Origin: Candidatus Pelagibacterales bacterium
Lineage (GTDB): Bacteria; Pseudomonadota; Alphaproteobacteria; Pelagibacterales; AG-422-B15
DNA: 8,290 nucleotides
Direction: 5' to 3'
NCBI GenBank assembly: GCA_016777745.1
Contig: JADHQX010000050.1
Coordinates: 1 to 8,290 of the forward strand
Below the pieces are notes generated by a model, which did no database searches, was not told where the DNA came from, and saw nothing but the letters and a program-made list of their open reading frames with translations. Of the stretch, positions 1 through 6,776 are shown piece after piece. The position numbers and the translations under genes are program-made. Position 1 is the stretch's first letter; each line of letters opens with the position of its first letter.

Positions 1-75
1 AGTGGAAGAGCTAGTGATTTAAATGCTGGTTCAATAGTAATTGGTGCACTCTCGCTGCTTTACTACATAGTCTAA
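1..75 (+). CDS. C-terminal end of an unidentified, probably membrane, protein (partial)
   Basis: Only the last 24 codons are in the window; the gene begins to the left. Frame 1 is open from base 1 to a TAA at 73-75, while the other two forward frames and all three reverse frames hit stops within this stretch. The peptide has a short polar part (starting SGRASDLNAG) followed by about 15 mostly hydrophobic residues ending LLYYIV, which looks like a final membrane segment reaching the C-terminus. No family can be named from so little. It would converge on the leftward gpt-like gene. A chance open frame of 24 codons cannot be ruled out. Confidence 0.5.
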   Translation, partial: SGRASDLNAGSIVIGALSLLYYIV

Positions 76-77
76 AT

Positions 78-122
78 AAGTAACTAAAATTACTTCTCCT
101 ATTTAAAATATAAATAGGGGAG
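78..122. terminator. Tandem hairpins between convergent genes, possible bidirectional terminator
   Basis: Two inverted repeats lie back to back in the gap between the rightward gene ending at 75 and the leftward gene ending at 159. The first is AAGTAA (78-83) with TTACTT (90-95) around a 6-base loop. The second is CCTATTTA (98-105) with TAAATAGG (111-118) around a 5-base loop, extendable by two pairs (96-97 with 121-122) across a bulge. The stems are AT-rich. The bases after the second stem on the + strand are only moderately T-rich, and there is no clear T run on the - strand. Position between converging genes favours a terminator role, but the signal is weak. Confidence 0.35.
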
Positions 123-158
123 GTATTTATTGTTCTCCCGTATAGGAATTTAATTTAA

Positions 159-605
159 CTAGTGATTTTTCTTGTCTTCTTCGTCCCAAGGAAAGACAGG
201 CCAGGTTTCTTGGGTAATTTCTTCTACATAAGTTCCAGCCAACGGCAAGCCCCTAGGTTTTGCATAGATAACAGCCAAATGCATGTTAGGCATGTATTCA
301 GCAAGCGCTCTTGCAGTCCCGCCTTGATCAACAATATCATCTATCACTAGTACCACTTCATCAGTTTTTGGTGCACGGTGGACAATAGCCTTATCAACTT
401 CACGATGAATATAGCTTTGAATTGATACGATATCGACATCTTGAATACCAAGAGTATATGCTACAACAGAAGCAGGAACAAATCCTCCTCTTGAAACCAC
501 AACCATTTTATCAAAATTCACATTTTTTTCTTTAAGAAGATGAGCAAGCTTAACAGCTTTGTCATGCATTTCTTCATAAGTTGGAAATATAAGTTTGTGA
601 TCCAT
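159..605 (-). CDS. gpt: Xanthine-guanine phosphoribosyltransferase (Gpt-like)
   Basis: A 148-residue type I phosphoribosyltransferase, close to the 152 residues of E. coli Gpt. Such enzymes transfer phosphoribose from PRPP to guanine, xanthine or hypoxanthine in purine salvage. Visible marks are VVVSRGG (35-41), the SY pair near 64-65, the PRPP loop VIDDIVDQGGTA (87-98), the IYAKPRGLPL stretch (113-122) and the Gpt-type C-terminal part with QETW and PWD (132-141), where the family contacts the base. The start lies 4 bases after the ychF stop with no Shine-Dalgarno sequence, which suggests translation coupled to ychF. It is the last gene of the leftward operon, which also holds prs, the source of its co-substrate. 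Base preference (xanthine, guanine or hypoxanthine) cannot be read from the sequence with certainty. Confidence 0.88.
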   Translation of the reverse strand: MDHKLIFPTYEEMHDKAVKLAHLLKEKNVNFDKMVVVSRGGFVPASVVAYTLGIQDVDIVSIQSYIHREVDKAIVHRAPKTDEVVLVIDDIVDQGGTARALAEYMPNMHLAVIYAKPRGLPLAGTYVEEITQETWPVFPWDEEDKKNH

Positions 606-609
606 AATT

Positions 610-1701
610 TTAATTATTGAATAAAAAATGCATTACGTCTCCATCTTGCACATTATATTCTTTTCCTTCACTTCTAAGTTTACCTAATTCTCTTGCCTTA
701 CTTTCTCCATTGCATTCAATAAAATCATTATAAGATACTGTTTCTGCTCTTATAAAGCCTTTTTTAAAGTCTGTATGAATCTTACCTGCAGCATCCGGAG
801 CTAGTGTATTTACTTTAATAGTCCAAGCTCGAGCCTCTTCTGGCCCTACAGTGAAATATGTTACTAAATTTAGTATTGAGTAGCCACTACTAATTATTTT
901 ATTTAAACCAGAATTATCAAGGTTTAAAGAATCTAAAAATTCTGTTTGTTCTGACTCATCAAGCAATGAAATTTGAGATTCTATTTCAGCTGAAATAATA
1001 ATAATTTTTCCATCTTTTACTTCATCTGACAATGCAGCAGTTAAATTATTACCTGATATAATTGAACTCTCATCAACATTACATACGTAGATAATTGGTT
1101 TGATTGAAATTAAATTAAATTCTTTAATTTCATCTTCTTGTTCATGAATATTATCAATAGATCGAGCAGGCTTACCTTGACTTAAGTGATCCAAGATTTT
1201 ATTGGCAATTACAATTTTCTTACTTGCATCCTTATCACCTTTTTTTTGTAATTTTTCTAGGTTACCAATTAATTTTTCAATCATTTCTAAATCAGCAAGT
1301 ATCAACTCTGTATTAATAGTTTCAACATCATCAACTGGATCGATCTTATTATTAACATGAGTTATATTGTCATCCTCAAAACAACGCACAACGTGAATTA
1401 TTGCGTCAACCTCGCGAATATGAGATAGAAATTTATTTCCTAAACCCTCACCTTTGGATGCCCCCTTGACTAGTCCAGCAATATCAAAAAAAGTAAGAGG
1501 GGCAGGGATAATCTTTTTTGAATTAGCTATTTTAGAAAGCTTATAAATCCTATCGTCCGGTACAGCAACAGTTCCTTCATTTGGTTCAATTGTACAAAAA
1601 GGGTAATTAGCAGCTTCAGCAGAAATTTTTTTCGTTAGTGCGTTAAATAAGGTAGATTTACCTACGTTTGGAAGACCAACAATCCCACACTTAAAGCCCA
1701 T
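610..1701 (-). CDS. ychF: Ribosome-binding ATPase YchF (redox-regulated, OBG family)
   Basis: The protein has 363 residues, the same length as E. coli YchF. It is a cytoplasmic OBG-family P-loop NTPase that prefers ATP and binds the ribosome. The P-loop GLPNVGKS is at 9-16, the YchF-typical [10 protein letters not shown] at 32-41, the switch [19 protein letters not shown] at 73-89, and SAE at 237-239. The usual GTP-specificity motif NKxD is replaced by NVDE (208-211), as expected for this subfamily. A helical insertion lies at about 130-200, and a TGS domain fills about 278-362 with FFxVGxxEARAWTI-like and [15 protein letters not shown] features. The ATG shares its A with the pth stop (TAATG on the coding strand), so translation is probably coupled. 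Pth and YchF are adjacent in many bacteria, both being linked to translation. Confidence 0.97.
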   Translation of the reverse strand: MGFKCGIVGLPNVGKSTLFNALTKKISAEAANYPFCTIEPNEGTVAVPDDRIYKLSKIANSKKIIPAPLTFFDIAGLVKGASKGEGLGNKFLSHIREVDAIIHVVRCFEDDNITHVNNKIDPVDDVETINTELILADLEMIEKLIGNLEKLQKKGDKDASKKIVIANKILDHLSQGKPARSIDNIHEQEDEIKEFNLISIKPIIYVCNVDESSIISGNNLTAALSDEVKDGKIIIISAEIESQISLLDESEQTEFLDSLNLDNSGLNKIISSGYSILNLVTYFTVGPEEARAWTIKVNTLAPDAAGKIHTDFKKGFIRAETVSYNDFIECNGESKARELGKLRSEGKEYNVQDGDVMHFLFNN

Positions 1702-2261
1702 TATATAATCTTTACTTTATTCAAAAATGAAGAATGTTCTTGGTTAATTAGATATTCCATATTAGTAGAAATGTTTATACATATTTGATTCATTACTTCA
1801 ATTTCTTTTTTCTTAAAGTCATTTAGAACATACTTTAAAACCTTATCCTTATCACCTGGATGTCCTATTCCTATTCTAATTCTAAAGTAATTTTTACCTA
1901 TTCGCTCATCAATTGATCTTAATCCATTGTGTCCCGCAGCACTTCCTGCAAACTTAATTCTTACTTTTCCAAAATCTAGATCTAAATCGTCATGTATTAC
2001 GTATATATTTTCTGGCTTAAATTTATAGAATGAAACAAGCTTGCTTACTGCTTTACCAGAGTCATTCATGTAATCATTTGATTTAAAGGCTACAGCCTTA
2101 CTGCTATTAATTTTACCAGTCCACAATTGACCGCCATATTTACTCTGACTTTCAGTATGTTCAAAAGATTTGATTATTTCTTCTAGAGCTAAATATCCAA
2201 TATTATGTCTTGTCATGGAATATTTGTCACCAGGATTACCAAGGCCAATTAATGCGAACAT
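1701..2261 (-). CDS. pth: Peptidyl-tRNA hydrolase
   Basis: A 186-residue bacterial Pth, near the usual 190 or so. It cuts the ester bond of peptidyl-tRNAs that drop off the ribosome, recycling tRNA in the cytoplasm. The signature GLGNPG is at 6-11. The catalytic His is H19 in TRHNIGY. Other active-site residues are N9, N66 in DYMNDSG, D91 in IHDDLDL and N112 in GSAAGHNGLRSI. The RIGIGHP stretch is at 129-135. All expected catalytic residues are present. It follows rplY with a 56-base gap and ends in a TAATG overlap with ychF. The start is chosen because the conserved GLGNPG begins six residues in; no Shine-Dalgarno is visible. The last 40 residues are divergent, as is common. Confidence 0.97.
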   Translation of the reverse strand: MFALIGLGNPGDKYSMTRHNIGYLALEEIIKSFEHTESQSKYGGQLWTGKINSSKAVAFKSNDYMNDSGKAVSKLVSFYKFKPENIYVIHDDLDLDFGKVRIKFAGSAAGHNGLRSIDERIGKNYFRIRIGIGHPGDKDKVLKYVLNDFKKKEIEVMNQICINISTNMEYLINQEHSSFLNKVKII

Positions 2262-2317
2262 ATATTAATTATAAGTAAGATAGAGGATAAAAAGAAGTGA
2301 TTTATCGCTTTAAAAAA

Positions 2318-2989
2318 TTAATCTTTTTTATCTTCTGAAGATTCTTCAGTCTTAGCTGCTTCACCGTCTGCTGCTTCACCGTCTGCTGCTTCACCTTCGG
2401 CCGCTGCTTCTGGTTCTTTAACAACTGTTGGAGCTGCTACAGTACCAATAGTGAAATCACGATCAGTAATTGTTGGTTCTGCACCTTCAGGAAGTTTAGT
2501 TGCTGAAATATGAATTGCATCACCAATTTCTAGACCTTCAAGATCAAATACTATTTCTTCAGGAATATTATTTGCTGGGCAATTAATCTGAACAGTTCTT
2601 CTAACAATATTAAGTACACCACCTTTTTTCAAACCAGGAGACAATTCATGGTTTATGAATATAGTAGGTATATCAACTAGAACTTTTGAATCGGCACCAA
2701 GTCTTAAGAAATCAACATGAACTGGTAAATCTGATATCGGATGAAATTGAACATCTCTTGGAATTGCCAAACTAACTTTTCCATCCATATCTAGAGAAAA
2801 TATTTTTGTTAAGAATCCACCGGCTTTTAATTCTTTTTGAACTGTCATTCGATTAATACTTATTGTTAGAGGCTTTTCTTTAAGGCCATATAAAACAGAT
2901 GGAATTTTACCAGCTGCAATTATTTTTTTTACTGCTGACTTTCCTGTCGAATCTCTTATTTCAATGCTTAATTTATTTTCTTTTGCCAT
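2318..2989 (-). CDS. rplY: 50S ribosomal protein L25, long CTC/TL5 form
   Basis: A 223-residue L25 of the long general-stress (CTC/TL5) type, which binds 5S rRNA in the large ribosomal subunit. The N-terminal RNA-binding domain spans about 1-95, with GKIPSVLYG (27-35) and the diagnostic RDVQFHPISDLPVHVDFLRL (78-97). A C-terminal beta domain covers about 103-187, containing GLKKGGVLN and the GDAIHISATKLPEG-type stretch. The last 34 residues form a low-complexity acidic tail rich in Glu, Ala and Asp, including the tandem EAADG repeats. The gene sits 50 bases after prs, and rplY-pth-ychF is a common bacterial order. No Shine-Dalgarno sequence precedes the ATG. Confidence 0.95.
   Translation of the reverse strand: MAKENKLSIEIRDSTGKSAVKKIIAAGKIPSVLYGLKEKPLTISINRMTVQKELKAGGFLTKIFSLDMDGKVSLAIPRDVQFHPISDLPVHVDFLRLGADSKVLVDIPTIFINHELSPGLKKGGVLNIVRRTVQINCPANNIPEEIVFDLEGLEIGDAIHISATKLPEGAEPTITDRDFTIGTVAAPTVVKEPEAAAEGEAADGEAADGEAAKTEESSEDKKD
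2355..2395 (-). repeat. 15-base tandem repeat coding the acidic tail of L25
   Basis: The unit GCTGCTTCACCGTCT (+ strand) occurs twice exactly (2355-2369, 2370-2384), and a third copy starts at 2385 and matches for its first 11 bases. On the coding strand it encodes the EAADG pentapeptide repeats at about residues 200-212 of L25. The unit length is a multiple of three, so copy number can change by slippage without breaking the frame. Confidence 0.9.
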
Positions 2990-3039
2990 AACTTTATGAG
3001 GTATTAAATCAAAATTTAGAAGATAGCAAGTGGATTAAA

Positions 3040-3975
3040 TTAAAACTCAAACAGGCTTGAGACAGAGCTTTCTTCAGATATTCGTTTAATTGCTTCTCCA
3101 AGTAAAGGAGCTATTGAAACTACCTTTAATTTACTAGTTTCTGAAGTTTTAGAGCCAATATTGATAGAGTTTGTAATTACTAGTTCTGAAAGGCTAGATT
3201 TTTCAACTCTTTCAAGCGCTTTTCCAGTAAGTACCCCGTGAGTTATATAAGCTGCAACTGATTTTGCACCATCCTCTATAAGCTTATTTGCGGCATTACA
3301 AATAGTGCCTGCTGAATCAATAATATCATCTAATATAATACAATCTTTACCAGCAACATCTCCAACAATATTCATCACTTCACTTTCACCAGGTTTCGAT
3401 CTTCTCTTATCAATTATGGCAATGGAAGCACCTAATTTATTTGCAATACCCCTAGTCCTAACCACACCACCAACATCAGGTGATACAGCAACCAGGTTAT
3501 CGGAATCAAATTTCTTATTAATGTCTTTTGCAAACACAGGGCCTGCAAAAAGGTTATCAGTAGGTATATCGAAGAAACCTTGTATTTGTTCTGCGTGTAA
3601 ATCAATAGTTAAAACTCTATCAGCCCCAGCAGTAGTAATTAGATTGGCAACTAATTTAGCAGAAATAGGAGTTCTTGGTCCTGCTTTACGGTCTTGTCTA
3701 GCATAACCATAATAAGGCATTACAGCAGTAATTCTTTTAGCTGAGGCTCTTTTTAGAGCGTCTATTGTCACTAGCAATTCTACAAGATTATCATTTGCAG
3801 GGTGAGAGGTTGAACAAATAATGAATACATCTTCACCTCTAATATTTTCTTTAATTTCTACAAAAACTTCATCATCTGCAAAACGCTTAATTGCAGCGTT
3901 TGCTAGAGGTATATTGATATATTCAGCAACTTCTTTGGCTAATGGTATATTACTAGTTCCGGTAATAATTTTCAT
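3040..3975 (-). CDS. prs: Ribose-phosphate pyrophosphokinase (PRPP synthetase)
   Basis: A 311-residue class I PRPP synthetase, near the usual 310-320. It makes PRPP from ribose 5-phosphate and ATP, feeding purine, pyrimidine, histidine, tryptophan and NAD synthesis. Visible motifs are [10 protein letters not shown] (32-41), the ATP-binding [12 protein letters not shown] (86-97), the divalent-metal and substrate region [14 protein letters not shown] (125-138), the flexible-loop KRR (190-192) and the ribose-5-phosphate/PRPP loop DDIIDSAGT (216-224). The C-terminus SSLFEF matches the conserved family end. It starts 15 bases after the pgeF stop and lies 50 bases before rplY. The prs-rplY-pth order is widespread in bacteria. 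A gpt-like PRPP consumer ends the same operon. The start is well set because the conserved MKI(I/L)TGxxNxxLA begins at residue 1. Confidence 0.97.
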   Translation of the reverse strand: MKIITGTSNIPLAKEVAEYINIPLANAAIKRFADDEVFVEIKENIRGEDVFIICSTSHPANDNLVELLVTIDALKRASAKRITAVMPYYGYARQDRKAGPRTPISAKLVANLITTAGADRVLTIDLHAEQIQGFFDIPTDNLFAGPVFAKDINKKFDSDNLVAVSPDVGGVVRTRGIANKLGASIAIIDKRRSKPGESEVMNIVGDVAGKDCIILDDIIDSAGTICNAANKLIEDGAKSVAAYITHGVLTGKALERVEKSSLSELVITNSINIGSKTSETSKLKVVSIAPLLGEAIKRISEESSVSSLFEF

Positions 3976-3990
3976 AATTAGTAGCTGATA

Positions 3991-4746
3991 TTATAAATCT
4001 TTTATAACAATTGTAGATATCATTCTACCATAATCATCTTCTTTTTTATGGACAGATCTTCTATAGCTGAAAAAAAGCTCATCTCTTGCACAGGTATCTA
4101 GTTTTATTGAAGAAATATCACCAATACCTCTAACATTTAGTTTGTGAGTAATAAATTCACTAAGCTTAAAATTAAATTTATTTGATGAAATTTTATTGAA
4201 GAATGATCTATTTTTAGCATCATTAGAAGTGATAGAGTTATAAAAATCATTTCTTACTTCATATGATTCTTCTCCTATACAGGGTCCTATACAACATTTA
4301 ATGTCTGAATAATTGCTACCAAGCTTTTTCATTGCACTTAGCGTGTTATCAATTATTCCTGAGAATGCGCCCTTCCAGCCAGCATGACATGCACCAGCTA
4401 TCATCTTTTTTTTATCATAAAATAATATAGGTGCACAGTCTGCAGTAAGAATTCCAAGGATCACGTTCTTTTGCTTAGTTACTACGCCATCATAACAGTA
4501 TATTTCATCTGAATTATAAACATCTATAATTTTCACTTTATTTGAGTGGGTTTGATGAAGTGTTAACAGTTGGGTAGAATTAAGTTCAAAATATTTAGCA
4601 ACTATTTTTCGATTTTTAATAATATCTTTCTTCATATCCATTGAACCTAAGCCACAATTTAATGAATAATACTTTTTGTTAGATACTCCACCAAGGCGAG
4701 AAAAAAAACAATGATCTACTTCTTTTAAATTATCTGCAAAAAACAT
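3991..4746 (-). CDS. pgeF: Peptidoglycan editing factor PgeF (YfiH, laccase-like domain)
   Basis: A 251-residue protein of the multicopper polyphenol oxidase/YfiH family (once called DUF152), about the normal length. E. coli YfiH/PgeF edits peptidoglycan precursors by removing wrongly added serine; homologues also have purine nucleoside phosphorylase or adenosine deaminase activity. The metal-binding triad is visible: H67 in LHQTHS, C104 in LTADCAP and H121 in CHAGWKG. Other family marks are SRLGGVS near 16-22, CIGPCIG in the middle, and the DTC plus FFSYRR pair near the C-terminus. The gene begins 2 bases after the midA-like stop, so translation is probably coupled. The protein is cytoplasmic, with no signal peptide. 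The family assignment is firm; the cellular substrate here is inferred from homologues. Confidence 0.92.
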   Translation of the reverse strand: MFFADNLKEVDHCFFSRLGGVSNKKYYSLNCGLGSMDMKKDIIKNRKIVAKYFELNSTQLLTLHQTHSNKVKIIDVYNSDEIYCYDGVVTKQKNVILGILTADCAPILFYDKKKMIAGACHAGWKGAFSGIIDNTLSAMKKLGSNYSDIKCCIGPCIGEESYEVRNDFYNSITSNDAKNRSFFNKISSNKFNFKLSEFITHKLNVRGIGDISSIKLDTCARDELFFSYRRSVHKKEDDYGRMISTIVIKDL

Positions 4747-4748
4747 TT

Positions 4749-5783
4749 TTATTTATAATCGGAATAAATTATTTTAAATAAAGAACCCATTTCATCTAAG
4801 CCAATAAGCCTATTTAAACCTAATAATATTTCTTTTTCTTTTACAGGATTAGATTCAATTAATTTTGAAGCTCGCAATTCTATTCCTAATTCCTTTAAGA
4901 ATTCAGATTGCTTAACAGTTTTTAAATTTTTAATTCTATTATCTTTAAAGATTTCATTAATTTTCATAAAGTTAACATGTGCAGTTAAATCTTGCTCACC
5001 TAAGTTATCTAAAAAGTTAGTGGTTTTATTATTTTTCATTGATGAAAGAGTACTTTTCAATTTTAATTGAGAATATCCATAGTCTGCAAAAAGTACAAAG
5101 CCTCCAAACACTTTAATTTTTTTGGCAATTAGTTCTATTATACTATCAGTTTCATTTGATATTTCATAAATATCTCCATTTTTTAGTTCAAGATTTTCTA
5201 AATATTTGTATGCTGAATCATTTTTAAATAATATAAACTCTTCTTTAAGTTCACCATTTTCATCCTTTTTTATTACTAGTTTCTTAAATTTTTTATCGTC
5301 TTTTTTTATCTGCATTACAGGCAAAGCATCAAAAAATTCATTAGCAATGAATATAGAGAAATCATCTGGTATTGTTTTTATATCTGAGTGAATAATAGCA
5401 TTGGGAAAATCTATATTTAATTTTTTAATAAAATGAACATTATTTTCGACAAAATGTATTTCAATAAACGAGGTATCTTTAAATATTTTTTTTAAAACTC
5501 TTAAAATATCGGATATTAATGTTCCATTTCCTGGTCCAAGCTCCACTAAATTAAAGTTCTTAATATTGTTTGTAATTATTAACTGGCCCAACCATAATCC
5601 AACCATCTCACCATAGAGCTGAGATATTTCTGGGCTTGTAACAAAGTCTCCATTGGTACCTAATGGCTTACTGTTTTTGTAGTAACCAAATTCTTTATCA
5701 TGTAAAGAGATGTGCATGAATTCTTCCAATGAAATGAAAGTTTTTCTTTCAATAACATCTAATATCTTATTTTTGATGGACAT
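4749..5783 (-). CDS. SAM-dependent methyltransferase, MidA/NDUFAF7 family
   Basis: A 344-residue member of the MidA/NDUFAF7 family (formerly DUF185). Mitochondrial NDUFAF7 dimethylates an arginine of the complex I subunit NDUFS2 and is needed for complex I assembly; the bacterial role is inferred to be similar. Visible motifs are the family-specific GDFVTSPEISQLYGE (45-59), the SAM-binding VELGPGNGTL (80-89), the NEFFDALPV motif (148-156), FADYGY (232-237) and GEQDLTAHVNF (262-272). Its first 17 bases overlap the 3' end of lgt, so the two are translated together. The codon composition is extremely AT-rich and the protein Lys/Asn/Ile-rich, like lgt and pgeF. The lgt-midA-pgeF order is typical of alphaproteobacteria. 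No membrane segment is seen. Confidence 0.92.
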   Translation of the reverse strand: MSIKNKILDVIERKTFISLEEFMHISLHDKEFGYYKNSKPLGTNGDFVTSPEISQLYGEMVGLWLGQLIITNNIKNFNLVELGPGNGTLISDILRVLKKIFKDTSFIEIHFVENNVHFIKKLNIDFPNAIIHSDIKTIPDDFSIFIANEFFDALPVMQIKKDDKKFKKLVIKKDENGELKEEFILFKNDSAYKYLENLELKNGDIYEISNETDSIIELIAKKIKVFGGFVLFADYGYSQLKLKSTLSSMKNNKTTNFLDNLGEQDLTAHVNFMKINEIFKDNRIKNLKTVKQSEFLKELGIELRASKLIESNPVKEKEILLGLNRLIGLDEMGSLFKIIYSDYK

Positions 5784-6582
5784 TCTTCTTTGAGTAGTAA
5801 ATAAATATTATACCAAAAATAAACATTGGCACCGATAAGATCATTCCCATGGTCATATAATTTAGAATATAACCTACTTGAATGTCCGGTTCTCGTGTAA
5901 ATTCAATTAAAAATCTAAATAGACTATACAGGACTAAGAACATTCCAGATATAAATCCTGTTTGATTTAACTTTTTATATTTGTGAATCATAATATTTAA
6001 AATAATAAACACTACTAATCCCTCTAATAATGCCTCATAGATTTGACTAGGGTGTCTGTGTAGCCCCTCAGTGTTTGGAAATACAATGCCTATAAATACT
6101 TCAGTTGGCCGCCCATACAGCTCTGCATTAATAAAGTTAGATATTCTGCCAAGAAAAATCCCAACTGGGGCCGAAGCACAAATTAAATCTGTAAGGGTTA
6201 AAAAGCTAAAATGTTTACTTTTAGAAAATAGATATACCGTAACGATAATTCCAAGAAGGCCACCATGAAAGGATAGGCCACCTTCCCAAACATAGAATAC
6301 TTTTGTTGGATCGTTTATATAGTAGTTTAAGTTATAAAATAATACATACCCGAACCTAGCACCAAGTATAAGACCAATGATTCCATAAAAAATTAGATCA
6401 TCCACATCTTTTGTATTGATATTATGTTTTTTAGATAAAAAAGCTTTTTGATGGGTTAAATACTGAATATATCTCCAAGCAAAAATAAATCCAAAAATAT
6501 ACGCAAGCGAGTACCATCTTACTGCTATGGGTCCGAACTCAAACAAAATAGGACTAACTGTTGGAAATGTAATAGAAAGCAT
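5767..6582 (-). CDS. lgt: Prolipoprotein diacylglyceryl transferase
   Basis: A 271-residue polytopic inner-membrane enzyme that moves diacylglycerol from phosphatidylglycerol to the lipobox cysteine of prolipoproteins, the first lipoprotein maturation step. There are about seven hydrophobic segments. Key family features are FGPIAVRWYSLAY (16-28, Tyr24), the essential His in SFHGG (H106), the Lgt signature GRISNFINAELYGRPT (145-160, with R146, N149 and E154), HPSQIYEALLEG (177-188) and FRFLIEFTREPD (222-233). The length is close to the family's typical 260-290. It is the first gene of the leftward operon, directly behind a good promoter, and its 3' end overlaps the next gene by 17 bases. The ATG has no Shine-Dalgarno; the inferred leader is short, about 17 bases. 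Confidence 0.97.
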   Translation of the reverse strand: MLSITFPTVSPILFEFGPIAVRWYSLAYIFGFIFAWRYIQYLTHQKAFLSKKHNINTKDVDDLIFYGIIGLILGARFGYVLFYNLNYYINDPTKVFYVWEGGLSFHGGLLGIIVTVYLFSKSKHFSFLTLTDLICASAPVGIFLGRISNFINAELYGRPTEVFIGIVFPNTEGLHRHPSQIYEALLEGLVVFIILNIMIHKYKKLNQTGFISGMFLVLYSLFRFLIEFTREPDIQVGYILNYMTMGMILSVPMFIFGIIFIYYSKKNVHQK

Positions 6583-6588
6583 TATAAT
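6561..6588 (+). promoter_or_regulatory. Predicted sigma-70 promoter for the small gene and proC
   Basis: TTGGAA (6561-6566) and a perfect TATAAT (6583-6588) are separated by 16 bases. Transcription would start near 6595, about 26 bases before the ATG at 6621. The -35 box lies inside the 5' end of lgt on the opposite strand. In such AT-rich DNA a TATAAT can arise by chance, so the spacing and the divergent context carry the call. Confidence 0.5.
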
Positions 6589-6605
6589 TAAAAATTAATT
6601 TGAAT

Positions 6606-6634
6606 ATTATACCATTTGAAATGCAAACTGAGAA
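6606..6634 (-). promoter_or_regulatory. Predicted extended -10 promoter for the leftward lgt-to-gpt operon
   Basis: On the - strand TTCTCA (6634-6629) is followed after 17 bases by a perfect TATAAT (6611-6606). The -10 is preceded by TGG, giving the extended -10 form TGnTATAAT. Transcription would start near 6599, leaving a leader of about 17 bases before the lgt ATG at 6582. The -35 box lies inside the first codons of the small gene on the other strand, so the two promoters face each other in less than 80 bases and could interfere. This is the only strong promoter I see for the eight leftward genes. Confidence 0.6.
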
Positions 6635-6776
6635 CCTATTCTTAAAGCTATTATCTAAAGCAATAGTTGGATCTTTTGAGGTAGTTGAAATAATTAAGTC
6701 TGAAGTTAAAACCCATTGCTCATTTCGAGATGAAAGAAAAAAAAATTTAAATAATTTAAAAAAAAATGATTCTTAA
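6621..6776 (+). CDS. Small protein, short UbiK/BMFP-like (51 residues)
   Basis: An ATG at 6621 opens 51 codons, ending in TAA at 6774-6776. The start MQTENLFLKLLSKA, followed by a Gly and an amphipathic stretch (GSFEVVEIIKSEVK), resembles the N-terminal helix of alphaproteobacterial UbiK/YqiC (BMFP) proteins, which trimerise and help ubiquinone synthesis. A UbiK-family gene is often found beside lgt in this group, in the same divergent arrangement. The usual family length is about 75-100 residues; the C-terminal coiled coil is missing here, replaced by a Lys/Asn-rich tail coded by A-rich DNA. The proC ATG (6766) lies inside its last codons, overlapping by 11 bases in another frame. Reading the A runs in other frames does not extend it. 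That it is a gene is moderately likely; the UbiK link rests on position and the N-terminus only. Confidence 0.5.
   Translation: MQTENLFLKLLSKAIVGSFEVVEIIKSEVKTHCSFRDERKKNLNNLKKNDS

Noticed and set aside
11..168. The 10-mer CTAGTGATTT occurs at 11-20 and again at 159-168, flanking the convergent gap like short direct repeats.
   Set aside because: Both copies are within coding ends, there is no mobile-element content between them, and a single 10-base match over this distance is weak evidence of insertion.
159..605. The gpt-like gene looks G+C-richer than its neighbours, which could hint at recent transfer.
   Set aside because: Sample lines of gpt have 24-26 G+C in 60 bases (361-420, 241-300), but a line of the core gene prs (3421-3480) also has 26 in 60, while the midA-like gene can fall to 15 in 60 (5281-5340). 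The contrast follows protein conservation rather than marking a foreign gene.
1069..1080. YchF has NVDE instead of the GTPase NKxD motif.
   Set aside because: Loss of NKxD is the known hallmark of the YchF subfamily, which prefers ATP; it is not a defect.
2291..2310. Hairpin-like AAGTGA/TCGCTT with a short T run on the - strand after rplY, a possible terminator before pth.
   Set aside because: One pair is T:G on the + strand and becomes an A-C mismatch in the leftward RNA, leaving a broken stem of AT-rich pairs. It is unlikely to end transcription inside this operon.
2990..3039. Possible internal promoter before rplY (TTGCTA then an AT-rich -10-like box).
   Set aside because: The best pairing has a 15-base spacer or only three of six -10 matches; this is expected by chance in such AT-rich DNA.
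3305..3706. A 133-codon rightward open frame opposite prs, and similar shorter ones opposite gpt, the midA-like gene, lgt and proC.
   Set aside because: They lie fully antisense to well-conserved genes, show no recognisable domains and have no promoter or ribosome-binding context.
6720..6765. A frameshift in the A-rich tract might have cut a full-length UbiK gene.
   Set aside because: Both alternative frames reach stops within a few codons and the proC start leaves no room for the missing coiled coil, so a simple sequencing or indel error does not restore it.
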